From assembly GCA_903904755.1 (NCBI GenBank), contig CAIVDV010000041.1, positions 1 through 58,202 of the forward strand: DNA of 58,202 nucleotides. The letters are read 5' to 3'. Made by a program: the position numbers and the translations under genes. The stretch is from an uncultured Acidobacteriaceae bacterium. Its GTDB lineage: Bacteria > Acidobacteriota > Terriglobia > Terriglobales > Acidobacteriaceae. Under the pieces are notes generated by a model. That model ran no database searches. It was not told the origin of the DNA and saw only the letters and a list, made by a program, of their open reading frames with translations. Below are positions 24,444-33,600 of this stretch, one piece after another. Position 1 is the stretch's first letter. Each line of letters begins with the position of its first letter.

Positions 24444-25113
24444 AAATCCTCCCGTCCTTCATCTCCACCAGCCGGTCACACCGCGCCGCCAGCCCCCGGT
24501 CGTGCGTCGCCATCACCAGCGTCATCCCTTCGGTCGCTGTCAACTCCAGCAGCAGCTCAAATGTCTGCCGGCTCGTCTTCTCGTCCAGGCTCCCCGTCGG
24601 CTCATCGGCCAGCAAAATCCCCGGCCGGTTCATCAGCGCCCGGCACAGCGCCGTCCGCTGCCGCTCGCCGCCGCTCAGCTTCTGTATACGCTGGCCTACC
24701 CGGTGCTCCAACCCCGTCCGCCGTGTCAGCTCCGCCAGCCGCGCCTGAGCCTCCGCCTTCGGAGTTCCCGCCGCCACCGCCGGAATCATGCAATTCTCCT
24801 CCAGCGTCAGGTCGGCAATCAGGTTGTGCAACTGGAAGACAAATCCCACCTCATGCCGCAGCATCTGCTGCACCATCCGCCCCTGCTTCAGCTCCCGCCC
24901 ATTGACTGAGATCACCCCGCGGTCCGGCACATCCAGCCCACCCAGCAAATGCAGCAGCGTACTCTTTCCGCACCCGCTCGGCCCGCACAGCGCAACCGTC
25001 TCACCCGCTTGGATCAGCAGCTCCACGCCTTGCAGCACGGGAATCGCTCCACTCTCGTAGCTCTTCCACAGTCCCACGGCTACCAGCACCGGCTCATGAA
25101 TTGCATTACTCAA
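24436..25113 (-). CDS. ABC transporter ATP-binding protein (LolD/MacB type)
   Basis: 225 aa. Complete nucleotide-binding domain: Walker A GPSGCGKST at 44-52, Q-loop in FVFQLHN near 94, signature LSGGERQR from 146, Walker B ILLADEPT with Asp170-Glu171, and the switch His in ATHDRGL. The set matches the MacB/LolD/FtsE group, which drives mechanotransmission rather than classical import. Overlaps the permease by 8 nt at its start and the oxidase gene by 8 nt at its end. It pairs with the FtsX-like permease encoded next door. Confidence 0.95.
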   Translation of the reverse strand: MSNAIHEPVLVAVGLWKSYESGAIPVLQGVELLIQAGETVALCGPSGCGKSTLLHLLGGLDVPDRGVISVNGRELKQGRMVQQMLRHEVGFVFQLHNLIADLTLEENCMIPAVAAGTPKAEAQARLAELTRRTGLEHRVGQRIQKLSGGERQRTALCRALMNRPGILLADEPTGSLDEKTSRQTFELLLELTATEGMTLVMATHDRGLAARCDRLVEMKDGRICG

Positions 25114-26218
25114 ACCGCAACGCCTCCACCGCTTTCACCCGCATCGCATACACAGCCGGATACAGCGCGCCGGCAATCCCCGTCAGGCACGCCAGCGCCA
25201 CCACCGCCACCACCACCAGCGGCTCAATCGTCGCGTCCACATACCCATGCAGCGCCGGCAATCCCTTCAGTACCAAAATCGACGACACCCCAATCACCAG
25301 CCCCACCGCCGCCCCCAGCAGCGAAACCACCGCCGACTCCCCAAAAATCATCAACGCAATCTGCGTATTTGAGAACCCGTTCACCCGCAGAATCGCAATC
25401 TCCCGTATCCGCGTAAACACCGACATGATCATCGTGTTTGCCACGCCCAGCCCACCCAGCAGCACCCCGCACGCGCCCACCGCCCACGCCGTCGCCTTCA
25501 ATATCCTGAACTGCGAGTACGACCGGTTAAACTCCTCATCCTCCAGCGCCACCAGGGCAGGGAACTCACGCCTGACCCGCGCCTTGAAGGCCTCAATCTC
25601 CCCCCGGTTCTTCAGCTTCACCGTCAGCACACTGCTGTCTCCGTCCTTGTGGAAGAACTCCTGCGCCGTCTTGAGCGGCATAAACACCCCGCCATCCTCA
25701 AAACCATTCCTGGTCCGCACAATCCCCATCACGGTAAAGTCGCCGTGCCCAATCGTCACCTGGCCGCCCAGCTTCGCGTTCAAAAACTCCGCCGCCCGCT
25801 CGCCCAGCGCCACCGAATCATCCGTCTTCCCAAACGCGCTCTTGTCGCCCGCAATCCACGTTGCCTGGGCCACCCTGGCATCCCGCGGCGTCACTCCAAA
25901 GCACGTAATCAGCGGATGATCCAGGCTCGACACCACGCCAAACAGCACCGCGTTCGCGTGGTCCACCTCCGGCCAGCCCTCCACAGCCTTCACCGCCTTG
26001 TCCGGCACACTCGAAAAGAACAGATCCGATACATTCCGCTCAAAGACAATCAGCTCGCTGTCGGTCGAAAGCAGCCCGCTGAACATCCCCACCGCGCCCT
26101 GCAATATCGTCACCACAGCCAGCATCGCCGCCACGCTGAAGGCGATGCCGGCAATGCTCAGCATCGTCCGCACCTTGTGGCGGCCCAAATTTGTCAGTAT
26201 CAGCCGTAGAAAAATCAT
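25106..26218 (-). CDS. ABC permease, MacB/FtsX type
   Basis: 370 aa. One N-terminal helix (about 18-40), a periplasmic MacB-PCD domain of some 200 residues, then three C-terminal helices in an FtsX fold (about 250-275, 295-325, 335-360). This is the four-helix layout of type VII ABC proteins, which extract lipids or lipoproteins or act as mechanical transducers. It starts at ATGA overlapping the stop of the polyprenyl synthase and overlaps the ATPase gene. Its cargo is unknown; being encoded in the cytochrome operon, it may serve maturation or export of that complex. Confidence 0.93.
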   Translation of the reverse strand: MIFLRLILTNLGRHKVRTMLSIAGIAFSVAAMLAVVTILQGAVGMFSGLLSTDSELIVFERNVSDLFFSSVPDKAVKAVEGWPEVDHANAVLFGVVSSLDHPLITCFGVTPRDARVAQATWIAGDKSAFGKTDDSVALGERAAEFLNAKLGGQVTIGHGDFTVMGIVRTRNGFEDGGVFMPLKTAQEFFHKDGDSSVLTVKLKNRGEIEAFKARVRREFPALVALEDEEFNRSYSQFRILKATAWAVGACGVLLGGLGVANTMIMSVFTRIREIAILRVNGFSNTQIALMIFGESAVVSLLGAAVGLVIGVSSILVLKGLPALHGYVDATIEPLVVVAVVALACLTGIAGALYPAVYAMRVKAVEALRFE

Positions 26219-27192
26219 GACGCCAGCGCCAGCCGGGCTTCCATCTCCTGCGCTTCCCGCAGCCGCGCCAACTCCTTGTCAAACTCCAGCCGCAGCCCCA
26301 TCAGGAAGCTCATCTCCGCCCGCCGCTCCGCCAGCCGCGTCACCGTCTGGTCGCTCAGCCGCATCAGCGTCTCCACTCGGTCAAATGCCGCATCCACACC
26401 CGTCGCCAGCGCCTGGTTCGGCCGCTCCAGGTGCGCATCCCGTGCCGCAGTCTTGCCCGCCGCGCCGCTCTGGTGCAGAACATCCTTCAGGTCGTCCAGC
26501 GTTTGGTATGCCAGCCCCCACAGCATCGCAATCCGCTCCAGCAACTGTGTCTCCCGCCGGCTCGCTCCGCCCAGCATCGCCGGCATCACCAGCGTCAGCC
26601 GGATCAGGGAAACCGTCTTGCCCACCGCCACCTGCTGCGGCGTATACGCGCCGCTGCCCGCACGCCCAAAGTGCAAATCCTGGCTCTGCCCATTCAGCAG
26701 TCCGGCCAGTCCCAGTTGCGCTTCCACATATTCCAGCGTCCGGTCGGCCACTTCATTCGCCGCGCCTGAAACCGCCCGCCACAGCAGACCATACCCCCGG
26801 TTTACCAGTGCCAGCGCTGCCAGTATCGCTGTACCCTCGCCAAACCGCTCATGCACGCATGGCGCGCCCCGCCGCTGCTTGGCATCATCCATGCACGGCA
26901 GGTCGTCAAACAGCAGCGATGCGGTATGGAAATACTCCAGCGCCACCGCCAGCCGCTCTGCCCGCGCCTCTTCCAGCCCGCTCGCTGTCGCTACCCGGTG
27001 CGCCAGCACCGCCCGCACCATGCTGCCCGGCCGTCGCAGTGTCGCACTCAGCGCCGCCGCCAGGTGTGGCTCAGCACCTTCCTGCATCGGCAAACCCGAC
27101 TGGTACGCAAGCTCCAGCTTCTCCCGCAATCGCTCTGCCTGGTCCGCAAGCACGGGATTATTCTTTTCCATTCGCATCTTGGCATTGCCCAT
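26215..27192 (-). CDS. Polyprenyl diphosphate synthase
   Basis: 325 aa from the ATG at 27192 (GGAG 11 nt upstream); in-frame ATGs at 27177 and 27171 are alternatives, and a longer frame starts at 27273. It joins isopentenyl diphosphate to allylic diphosphates. The first Asp-rich motif is DDLPCMDD (Asp96, 97, 102, 103), the second DDLKD in YQTLDDLKDVL. Residues before the first motif (ALEYFHTASLLF) suggest a short to medium chain product, but length cannot be fixed from sequence. First gene of the cytochrome operon, coupled to the permease by ATGA. A role in quinone or haem side-chain supply is conceivable but unproven. Confidence 0.92.
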   Translation of the reverse strand: MGNAKMRMEKNNPVLADQAERLREKLELAYQSGLPMQEGAEPHLAAALSATLRRPGSMVRAVLAHRVATASGLEEARAERLAVALEYFHTASLLFDDLPCMDDAKQRRGAPCVHERFGEGTAILAALALVNRGYGLLWRAVSGAANEVADRTLEYVEAQLGLAGLLNGQSQDLHFGRAGSGAYTPQQVAVGKTVSLIRLTLVMPAMLGGASRRETQLLERIAMLWGLAYQTLDDLKDVLHQSGAAGKTAARDAHLERPNQALATGVDAAFDRVETLMRLSDQTVTRLAERRAEMSFLMGLRLEFDKELARLREAQEMEARLALAS

Positions 27193-27502
27193 GTATCGTT
27201 GGACTCCACCCGGCACTCTTCGAAGCACCAGGCTTCCTGAATTTTTCGTCACATTCCCCAGGCAGCAAAACAAAACCAGAAACAGTTATCCATCATTCAA
27301 GTCTCTCTTTAGTGAATCACGCCCCGGCCCCAATCCATGACACCTCCATGACAAACCGCCTTACTTTCACCATGCAAATGACAATGCGTTCATTCTCACC
27401 CCGCGCGATTGACGCATCCTCTTCTCAACCGTCACAGTGATAGGCATACCGGTTTATCCGGTTTTTCGCCTTATCTTTCCCATAACCCACAGGAGCACCT
27501 CC
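27193..27502. other. Divergent intergenic region
   Basis: 310 bp between the polyprenyl synthase operon (minus) and yceI (plus), clearly less GC-rich than the genes. It holds the direct repeat at 27334-27353. Otherwise no confident promoter pair was found. The AGGAG ribosome site of yceI lies at its right end. Confidence 0.6.
27334..27353 (+). promoter_or_regulatory. Tandem direct repeat, possible OmpR-family binding site
   Basis: TCCATGACA occurs at 27334-27342 and 27345-27353, exactly 11 bp apart. OmpR-family regulators typically bind direct repeats with one helical turn of spacing, and such a regulator is encoded at 28155. Confidence 0.35.
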
Positions 27503-28093
27503 GTGAAGTCGTCTATCTTTTCCCATATCCGGACATCAATTCCCGCCATCGCCATCTTTGCCGCACTCGCAACTCTCCCCGCCCTTGCCCAGTCCCATTA
27601 CCGCCTCGACCCCGCTGCCACCCAAGTCACCTTCTCCCTCGGTGACGCCATGCACGATGTCAAAGGCGCATTCCACCTCACCTCCGGCGACATCGCTTTC
27701 GATGCGGACTCCCACACCGCCAGCGGCCAAATCGTCGTCGACGCCGGTTCCGGCCAGTCCGACTCCAAAGCCCGCGACAAGAAAATGACCGCCGACCAGC
27801 TCAAAGCATCGGTCTTTCCAACCGTCACCTTTGCTCCCACCAAATTCAGCGGTACACTCAATGCTTCCGGGGATTCAACCATTCAGGTCGAAGGAAACTT
27901 CACCCTCATCGGCCAACCGCACATGATTACCGTGCCCATGACCGTTCACATCGACGGCAGCAACTGCACCGCCACCGGCAGCTTCGTCGTACCCTACGTC
28001 TCCTGGGGTGTCAAAGACCCAAGCGTCATGTTTCTCAAAGTTGCCAAAGAAGTCAAAATCGACCTCAAGCTCGTTGGTTCCATCGGAAAATAG
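27503..28093 (+). CDS. YceI family periplasmic protein
   Basis: 196 aa from the GTG at 27503, which has AGGAG about 7 nt upstream and begins a proper signal peptide (cleavage near PALAQ, residue 29). A longer frame starts at 27437 but without a ribosome site. The lipocalin-like beta-barrel is recognisable from YRLDPAATQVTFS, GSGQSDSKARDKKM and VEGNFTLIGQPH. YceI proteins bind polyisoprenoids in a hydrophobic pocket. It is notable that a polyprenyl synthase gene lies divergently across the 310-bp gap. The two-component pair follows 61 nt downstream. Confidence 0.93.
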   Translation: MKSSIFSHIRTSIPAIAIFAALATLPALAQSHYRLDPAATQVTFSLGDAMHDVKGAFHLTSGDIAFDADSHTASGQIVVDAGSGQSDSKARDKKMTADQLKASVFPTVTFAPTKFSGTLNASGDSTIQVEGNFTLIGQPHMITVPMTVHIDGSNCTATGSFVVPYVSWGVKDPSVMFLKVAKEVKIDLKLVGSIGK

Positions 28094-28154
28094 TCAGCCC
28101 TGTGACCGGGCGTACGCCCCACCCCTCGCCCGGCCCTGGTACGGATAGAAAAAG

Positions 28155-28835
28155 ATGCGCCTGCTCGTTGTAGAAGATGATGTACAGAATCGCCGCTTCC
28201 TTGAGAAGACCCTGACGGAAAGCGGTTACGAAGTCTCGCTCGCTCCCACGGCTGCCGCTGCTGAGCGCGTCTTCCGCTCCGCCGTCAACCTCAGTGCCGT
28301 CATCCTCGACCTCGGCCTGCCCGACGAAGACGGCCTCTCCCTCATCACCCGTCTCAAGCAGCAGGGCCTCCGCGCCCCCGTCCTCATCCTCTCCGCTCGC
28401 CGCTCCGTCGACGATCGCGTCCGCGGCCTGGAAACCGGCGGCGACGACTACCTCGTCAAGCCCTTCGCCGCTCCTGAACTCCTCGCCCGCCTCCGCAACC
28501 TCATCCGCCGCAACTCCCCGCCCGTTGACAATGTCACCGTCCTCCAGGTCCTCGATCTCCGCCTCGATCTCCTCCGCCGCGAGGCCACCCGAGGGGACGA
28601 AAAGCTCCAGCTCACCACCCACGAGTTCTCGCTGCTCGAATTCCTCTGCCGCAATGCCGGCCGCATCGTCAGCCGCTCCATGATCCTCGACCAGGTCTGG
28701 GGCATGCGCATCGAGCCTGACACCAACGTCGTCGACGTCCACATCTATCGACTCCGCGGCAAGGTCGAAACCCGCGGCAGTGAACCCCTCATCCGCACCA
28801 TCCGGGGAGTCGGCTATGTCCTCCGCGACAAATAG
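28155..28835 (+). CDS. OmpR/PhoB-family response regulator
   Basis: 226 aa. Receiver domain with acidic pair Glu7-Asp8 and Asp9, phospho-acceptor Asp52 (ILDLGLPDEDG), Ser80 and Lys102 (LVKPF). A winged-helix DNA-binding domain covers about 125-225 (LTTHEFSLLEFLCRNAGRIVSRS, VDVHIYRLRGKV, IRTIRGVGYVL). The histidine kinase gene overlaps its end by 20 nt, so the two are coupled and form a pair. A candidate target is the 11-bp-spaced direct repeat at 27334 upstream of yceI. Confidence 0.97.
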   Translation: MRLLVVEDDVQNRRFLEKTLTESGYEVSLAPTAAAAERVFRSAVNLSAVILDLGLPDEDGLSLITRLKQQGLRAPVLILSARRSVDDRVRGLETGGDDYLVKPFAAPELLARLRNLIRRNSPPVDNVTVLQVLDLRLDLLRREATRGDEKLQLTTHEFSLLEFLCRNAGRIVSRSMILDQVWGMRIEPDTNVVDVHIYRLRGKVETRGSEPLIRTIRGVGYVLRDK

Positions 28836-30243
28836 CCGCCGCGGCATCACCGCCGCCTGGCGCATCTCCGGCTGGAGCACGCTTATCTTCGCCGTCGGCG
28901 CCATCGTCGCCTTCTTCTTCCTCCATCGCTTCGTCTCCCACGAAATCCAGCGCCGATCCGACGCATGGCTCCTCGGCGAGGTCGAAGTCCTCGGCGACGT
29001 AGCCGAGCGCACCCCAAAGGGCATCCTCTACGACCGCATCGTTGACGAAATCGCCGAACTCGCCACCAAGGAAGTCCCTACCGAATCCCAGAACACCCAG
29101 AACCCCAACGATGCCGTCTTCTTCCTCGAACTCGGCCCCGACAACAGCCTCAAACTCTGGGTCGGCAAGGGCAACAGCAGCGACTACCTCACCCCCATTC
29201 GCGCTGCCGCCATCCGTCCCGGCATCCCGGGCAACATCTCCGTCGTCGGCGCTCCCATCCCCTTCCGCATCGTCGCTGACAAAACCGAGGCTGGCGACAC
29301 CATCTACCTCGGCCTCTCGGAGCACAACAACCGCCTCCTCCTCAGACGCATGCGCGTCTACTTCTTCTCCTCCGGCGCAACCATCGTCCTGCTCGGCTTC
29401 ATCCTCGTCTTCGTCACCAGCCGCCGCACCCTCGCCCGTGTCGAGGCCGTCACCGACATCGCCGCCCGCATCGGCCAGAACGACCTCAAAAGCCGAGTCC
29501 CCGAGGTTGACGGAAACGACGAAATCGCCCGCCTCGCCCGCACCGTTAACGGCATGCTCGACCGCATCGAGAAATCCGTAAACCAGCTCCATACCATCAC
29601 CGACTCGCTCGCCCACGACCTCCGCAGCCCCATGACCGCCATCCGCGGCAAGCTCGAAATGGTTCTCCTGGCAGACACCAACGGCCAGTGGAGCGATCCC
29701 CTCGGCTCCGCAGTCGAGGAAATCGACCGCCTCACCGAACTCCTCACCAAATCCCTCGACGTTGCCGAAGCCAACGCCGATGCCCTCCGCCTCCGCCGCC
29801 AGCACCTCGACCTCAACGCACTCCTCCGAACCATCGTCGATCTCTACGAGCCCTCACTCACTGACCGTGGCATCCGTGTCGATCTCTATTCCACAGGCCC
29901 CGCCACTATCTTTGCCGATTCCGCCCTCATGCACCGCATGTTGGCCAACCTCCTCGACAACGCCGGCAAGCATCTCCCCGCCGGCTCCAAAGTCACCTTC
30001 CGCCTCTCCAGCTCCGCCGGCCAAATCCTGCTCATCGTCGACGACGACGGCCCCGGTTTCCCCCCGGAAACCCTCTCCCACCTCTTCGAGCGCTTCGTCA
30101 AAGGCCCCCACTCCAAAGGCACCGGCCTCGGCCTCGCCTTCGTGGAAGCAGTCGTCCGCGCCCACGACGGCCAAATCACCGCCGCCAACCGCACCCCCCA
30201 AGGCGCATCCTTCACCATCACCCTCCCCGCCTCCAGCGTCTGA
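28816..30243 (+). CDS. Sensor histidine kinase
   Basis: 475 aa from the ATG at 28816 (GGGGAG 7 nt upstream), inside the end of the regulator gene. Topology: TM1 about 20-38, a periplasmic sensor of about 145 residues, TM2 about 180-201, HAMP about 203-256, H-box with His267 (SLAHDLRSP), then HATPase with N-box LANLLDNAGKH, G1 DDDGPGF and G2 GTGLGLAF. It autophosphorylates His267 and passes phosphate to Asp52 of the partner. The signal is unknown; the sensor region is acidic and Asn-rich with no known fold. Confidence 0.96.
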   Translation: MSSATNSRRGITAAWRISGWSTLIFAVGAIVAFFFLHRFVSHEIQRRSDAWLLGEVEVLGDVAERTPKGILYDRIVDEIAELATKEVPTESQNTQNPNDAVFFLELGPDNSLKLWVGKGNSSDYLTPIRAAAIRPGIPGNISVVGAPIPFRIVADKTEAGDTIYLGLSEHNNRLLLRRMRVYFFSSGATIVLLGFILVFVTSRRTLARVEAVTDIAARIGQNDLKSRVPEVDGNDEIARLARTVNGMLDRIEKSVNQLHTITDSLAHDLRSPMTAIRGKLEMVLLADTNGQWSDPLGSAVEEIDRLTELLTKSLDVAEANADALRLRRQHLDLNALLRTIVDLYEPSLTDRGIRVDLYSTGPATIFADSALMHRMLANLLDNAGKHLPAGSKVTFRLSSSAGQILLIVDDDGPGFPPETLSHLFERFVKGPHSKGTGLGLAFVEAVVRAHDGQITAANRTPQGASFTITLPASSV

Positions 30244-30401
30244 TCCTTCCCCCGGCCGTCGTTGCCTCCCCCTCAGCTCGCTGGACACACTTTCTGCAAG
30301 CTTGTAATTCCCCCGTCTCACCATCCGGGAGATTTCCACAGTTTTTGCGCAAATCCAAAATCCGGCAAAAGCTCTGTCTCTATTGAAAAAGTCTCCCGGT
30401 T

Positions 30402-30416
30402 GGTCAGGAAATGACC
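30402..30416. promoter_or_regulatory. Inverted repeat GGTCA-N5-TGACC, candidate operator
   Basis: Perfect 5-bp arms around GGAAA, about 270 bp upstream of the TonB-dependent receptor start. The form TGGTCA...TGACC recalls GntR-family operators, but no regulator gene is adjacent. Confidence 0.35.
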
Positions 30417-30534
30417 GCACTTGTAAACCTTATCAGTCCAAAACTAACCACATAAATCGATTAAGCCCCCGTCAGTCCCCGCCCCTCCGCGCTGCCTTTT
30501 TTACGCAAAGAATACCATTACGGAAACACGTTTT

Positions 30535-30547
30535 CCATTGACAATGG
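30535..30547. promoter_or_regulatory. Palindrome CCATTG-A-CAATGG containing TTGACA
   Basis: Perfect 6-bp arms. TTGACA at 30538-30543 could be a -35 box; a weak TAGCCT stands 18 nt later. A repressor bound to the palindrome would then block the promoter. Tentative. Confidence 0.3.
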
Positions 30548-30686
30548 TTTTTCGAAATGGGTAGCCTCGCATCTGCATTGGAAAAGGCCAACCCACAGGA
30601 ATCGAAATCTATCCTCGCTTCCGAACCGTACAAGAGCCAATTCCCGTGAAAAACACTCTGCTTGTCTCTTTCAGGAGGTTTCAAGA

Positions 30687-33600
30687 ATGCGATTGAACCG
30701 TATTTGTTTCGTGCTCGTGCTACTGCTCGCTCTCGGCGGCAAGGCGTTCGCACAGGGCGGCTCCACTGGCACGATTCTCGGTCTGGTGTCAGATTCCACC
30801 GGTGCCGTTATCCCCAACGCCAAGGTCACCATCACCAACACCGCCACCGGGACCGCCACCACAGTCGTTTCCACCGCGGCCGGCGATTTCACCGTTCCCA
30901 ATCTCATTCCCGGTGTCTACCAGGCCACGGCTGAAGCTGCCGGCTTCTCCAAGCAAGTCGTCCACGCCATCACCCTCGTGGTTGCGCAGTCGGCTCGTAT
31001 CAATCTCGTGCTCAAGCCCGGCGCTGCTTCTGAAGTCATTGAAGTCAATGCCACCGCAGTAGAACTGGACACCGACAACGCGGCCATCTCGCAGCTCGTC
31101 AGCGAAAAACAGGTCGAAGATCTTCCCCTCAACGGACGCAACTTCATGGATCTCCTCTTCATCGGCTCCGGCGCCGTCGAAAACGGCAGCGAACAGGGGA
31201 CCATGCGCGCGGGCAAGGGCGAAGGCATCAGCATCGACGGCTCACGTCCTGAGTCCAACTCCTACCTCCTCGACGGTATCCTCAACACCGACCAGGCTCT
31301 CAACACCCCATCGGTCGTCCTCTCCGTCGACGCCATCGAGCAGTTCAAGGTCCTCTCGGAAACATACTCCGCCCAGTACGGACTCGGCGCAAACCAAATC
31401 AGCGTCGTCAGCAAGAGCGGCACCAACTCTCTCCACGGCTCGGTCTTTGAGTTCAACCGCAACGACGCATTCGACGCCAAAAACTACTTCCAGGGAACCA
31501 GCGCAAATCCCAAGCTCCGCCAGAACCAGTTCGGCTTTGTTGCCGATGGCCCAGTCTGGCTCCCCAAAATCTATAACGGCAAAGACAAAAGCTTCTGGAT
31601 GGCCAACTACGAAGGCTGGCGCATCACCCAGGGTCTCGCAGCCAGCTTCCTCAACGTGCCCACCACCGACAACCTGGCCGGTAACTTCGCTACTGCGGTC
31701 ATCGACCCCGAAACCGGCGAACCCTTCGCTGGAGGCAACGGTTTCACTTCCATCATCCCGGCGGCCCGCTTCTCTCGCCTTGCCAAGGTCACCATCGGGC
31801 TACCCGGCGTCATCCCGGCACCCAACTGCACCTCCGGTTGCCAGGGCTACAACTACCGCGTGGCCTCTTCCCAAACCCTCACCACCAACCAGCAGACATA
31901 CCGCGTTGACCAGAACCTCGGCAAATACGGCCGTCTCTTTGGCCGTGGAACCTACGCCAAGTACATCTCGTCCACCATCAACTCGCCCTCCGGCGCAGTC
32001 GGTGCAAACAACTTCCAGGAAGTCGATGCAAACTGGGCCGTAGGCCACACCATCAGCATTGGTGAGCACATCGTCAACCAGTTCACACTCGGAAACCTTG
32101 ACGCATTCTCCGTGCAGTACGGTGGCTCAGTCTCGCAGGCAACCCAGGACTCGCTCGGCTTCACCGGCGTCTTCACCGATCAGTCCGCTCTGCAGCGCAA
32201 CTACGCTACGGTCTCCTTTGCCAACTCCAATGGAGAAGCTCTCGGCAACTTCGGCGCAGCCGGCAATGCATACACCTACAGCGACAACCCGATGTGGCAG
32301 TACAGCGATGCACTCACCTACATCCACGGCGCGCACACCCTCACAATCGGTGCCGACTACAAGAAGTGGTCGCTCTACCGCGACCTCGCCGATAACTTCC
32401 TCGGCCAGTACACCTTCGCTGATTCCCGTGCCACCGGAAACCAGGTTGCCGATTTCCTCCTCGGGACCTACTCCGGCGCTTCCGCATTCGTGCCCGGCCC
32501 CTTCAGCGTCGCTGGCAAAGCCGGCAACCTCCACAACTACCAGTTCAGCTACTTTGCCGGATACCTCCAGGACGACTGGAAAGTCGACAGCAAGCTCACC
32601 CTCAACCTCGGCCTCCGCTGGGACCTCCGTCCCGTCCCGACCGAAGCTGCCAACCACATGGGCTGGCTCGATTCCTCCAACCCCCTCGGTGGCATGTGCA
32701 TCGCTGACCAAAAGCTCACCACCGACGGCATTGCGCCCGCCGGCAATGGCTTCTATCGATACTGCGGCACCAACCACCCCGGAAAGTCCGAGCTCTCTGA
32801 CTTCGCTCCCCGTGTTGGCGGCGCCTATCGTATCAACTCCAAAACCGTCGCTCGCGCCGGTTTCGGTGTCTTTTGGGACGGGGTCGAAGGTCGCGAAATT
32901 GACGACTCCGGCGACATTTACCCCTACGTCAGCCGTCAGAACCTCAGCCAGAATGGCGGGCAGGTTTCTTACGCTTCCACTGACAGCCTCTGGCCCGCAC
33001 TCGACACTGTTTCCCCCATCACCGGTGGCCCGTCCGGCCCCAACAGCTTCATCGCTGTCATCATCTCGGATAAGCCCAAAAACCCGTACGTCGAGCAGTG
33101 GTCGCTCTCCCTCGAGCGCGAATTCACTCCCGGCACCACTCTTGAAATCAACTACGTCGGCAACCTTGGCAATCGTCTCCTCGCTCGCCAGAACATCAAT
33201 CAGGCTCTGCCCATGAGCGATCCTACCGCTTGCTCGGTTACCCCCACTCCGGCTCAGTGCACTGCCGTCGCGCGACGCCCCTACCAGAACTTCTCCACAT
33301 ACCTCAACAGCTCCTGGATCGGCTACTCAAACTACAACGGCCTCAACCTCAAGTTTGAGCACCGCGCCAAGGACCTCGCCATCACCACCGTCTACACCTT
33401 TGCCAAGAGCCTCGACAGCAAGTCCACCGCTGCCGGCGCCGGCTCTGAAGCTGCCGGATGGCAGGGCTTCCTCAACAATCACAACCCCGCGGCCGACTAC
33501 GGACGCTCCGACTTCAACGTCGGCCAGCGTTTCGTCACCAGCTTCCTCTATGACCTGCCCTTTGGACATGGCAAGAAGTTCGTGAACACCAGCAGCAAGG

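Larger units (their letters stand above)
30244..30686. other. Regulatory region upstream of the TonB-dependent receptor
   Basis: 443 bp with lower GC than the genes and no ORF worth calling. It contains two perfect short palindromes (30402-30416 and 30535-30547) and an AGGAGG ribosome site just before the receptor. I see no structured RNA class in it. Confidence 0.6.

Noticed and set aside
27437-27502. N-terminal extension of the YceI protein
   Set aside because: The GTG at 27503 has AGGAG and begins a proper signal peptide.
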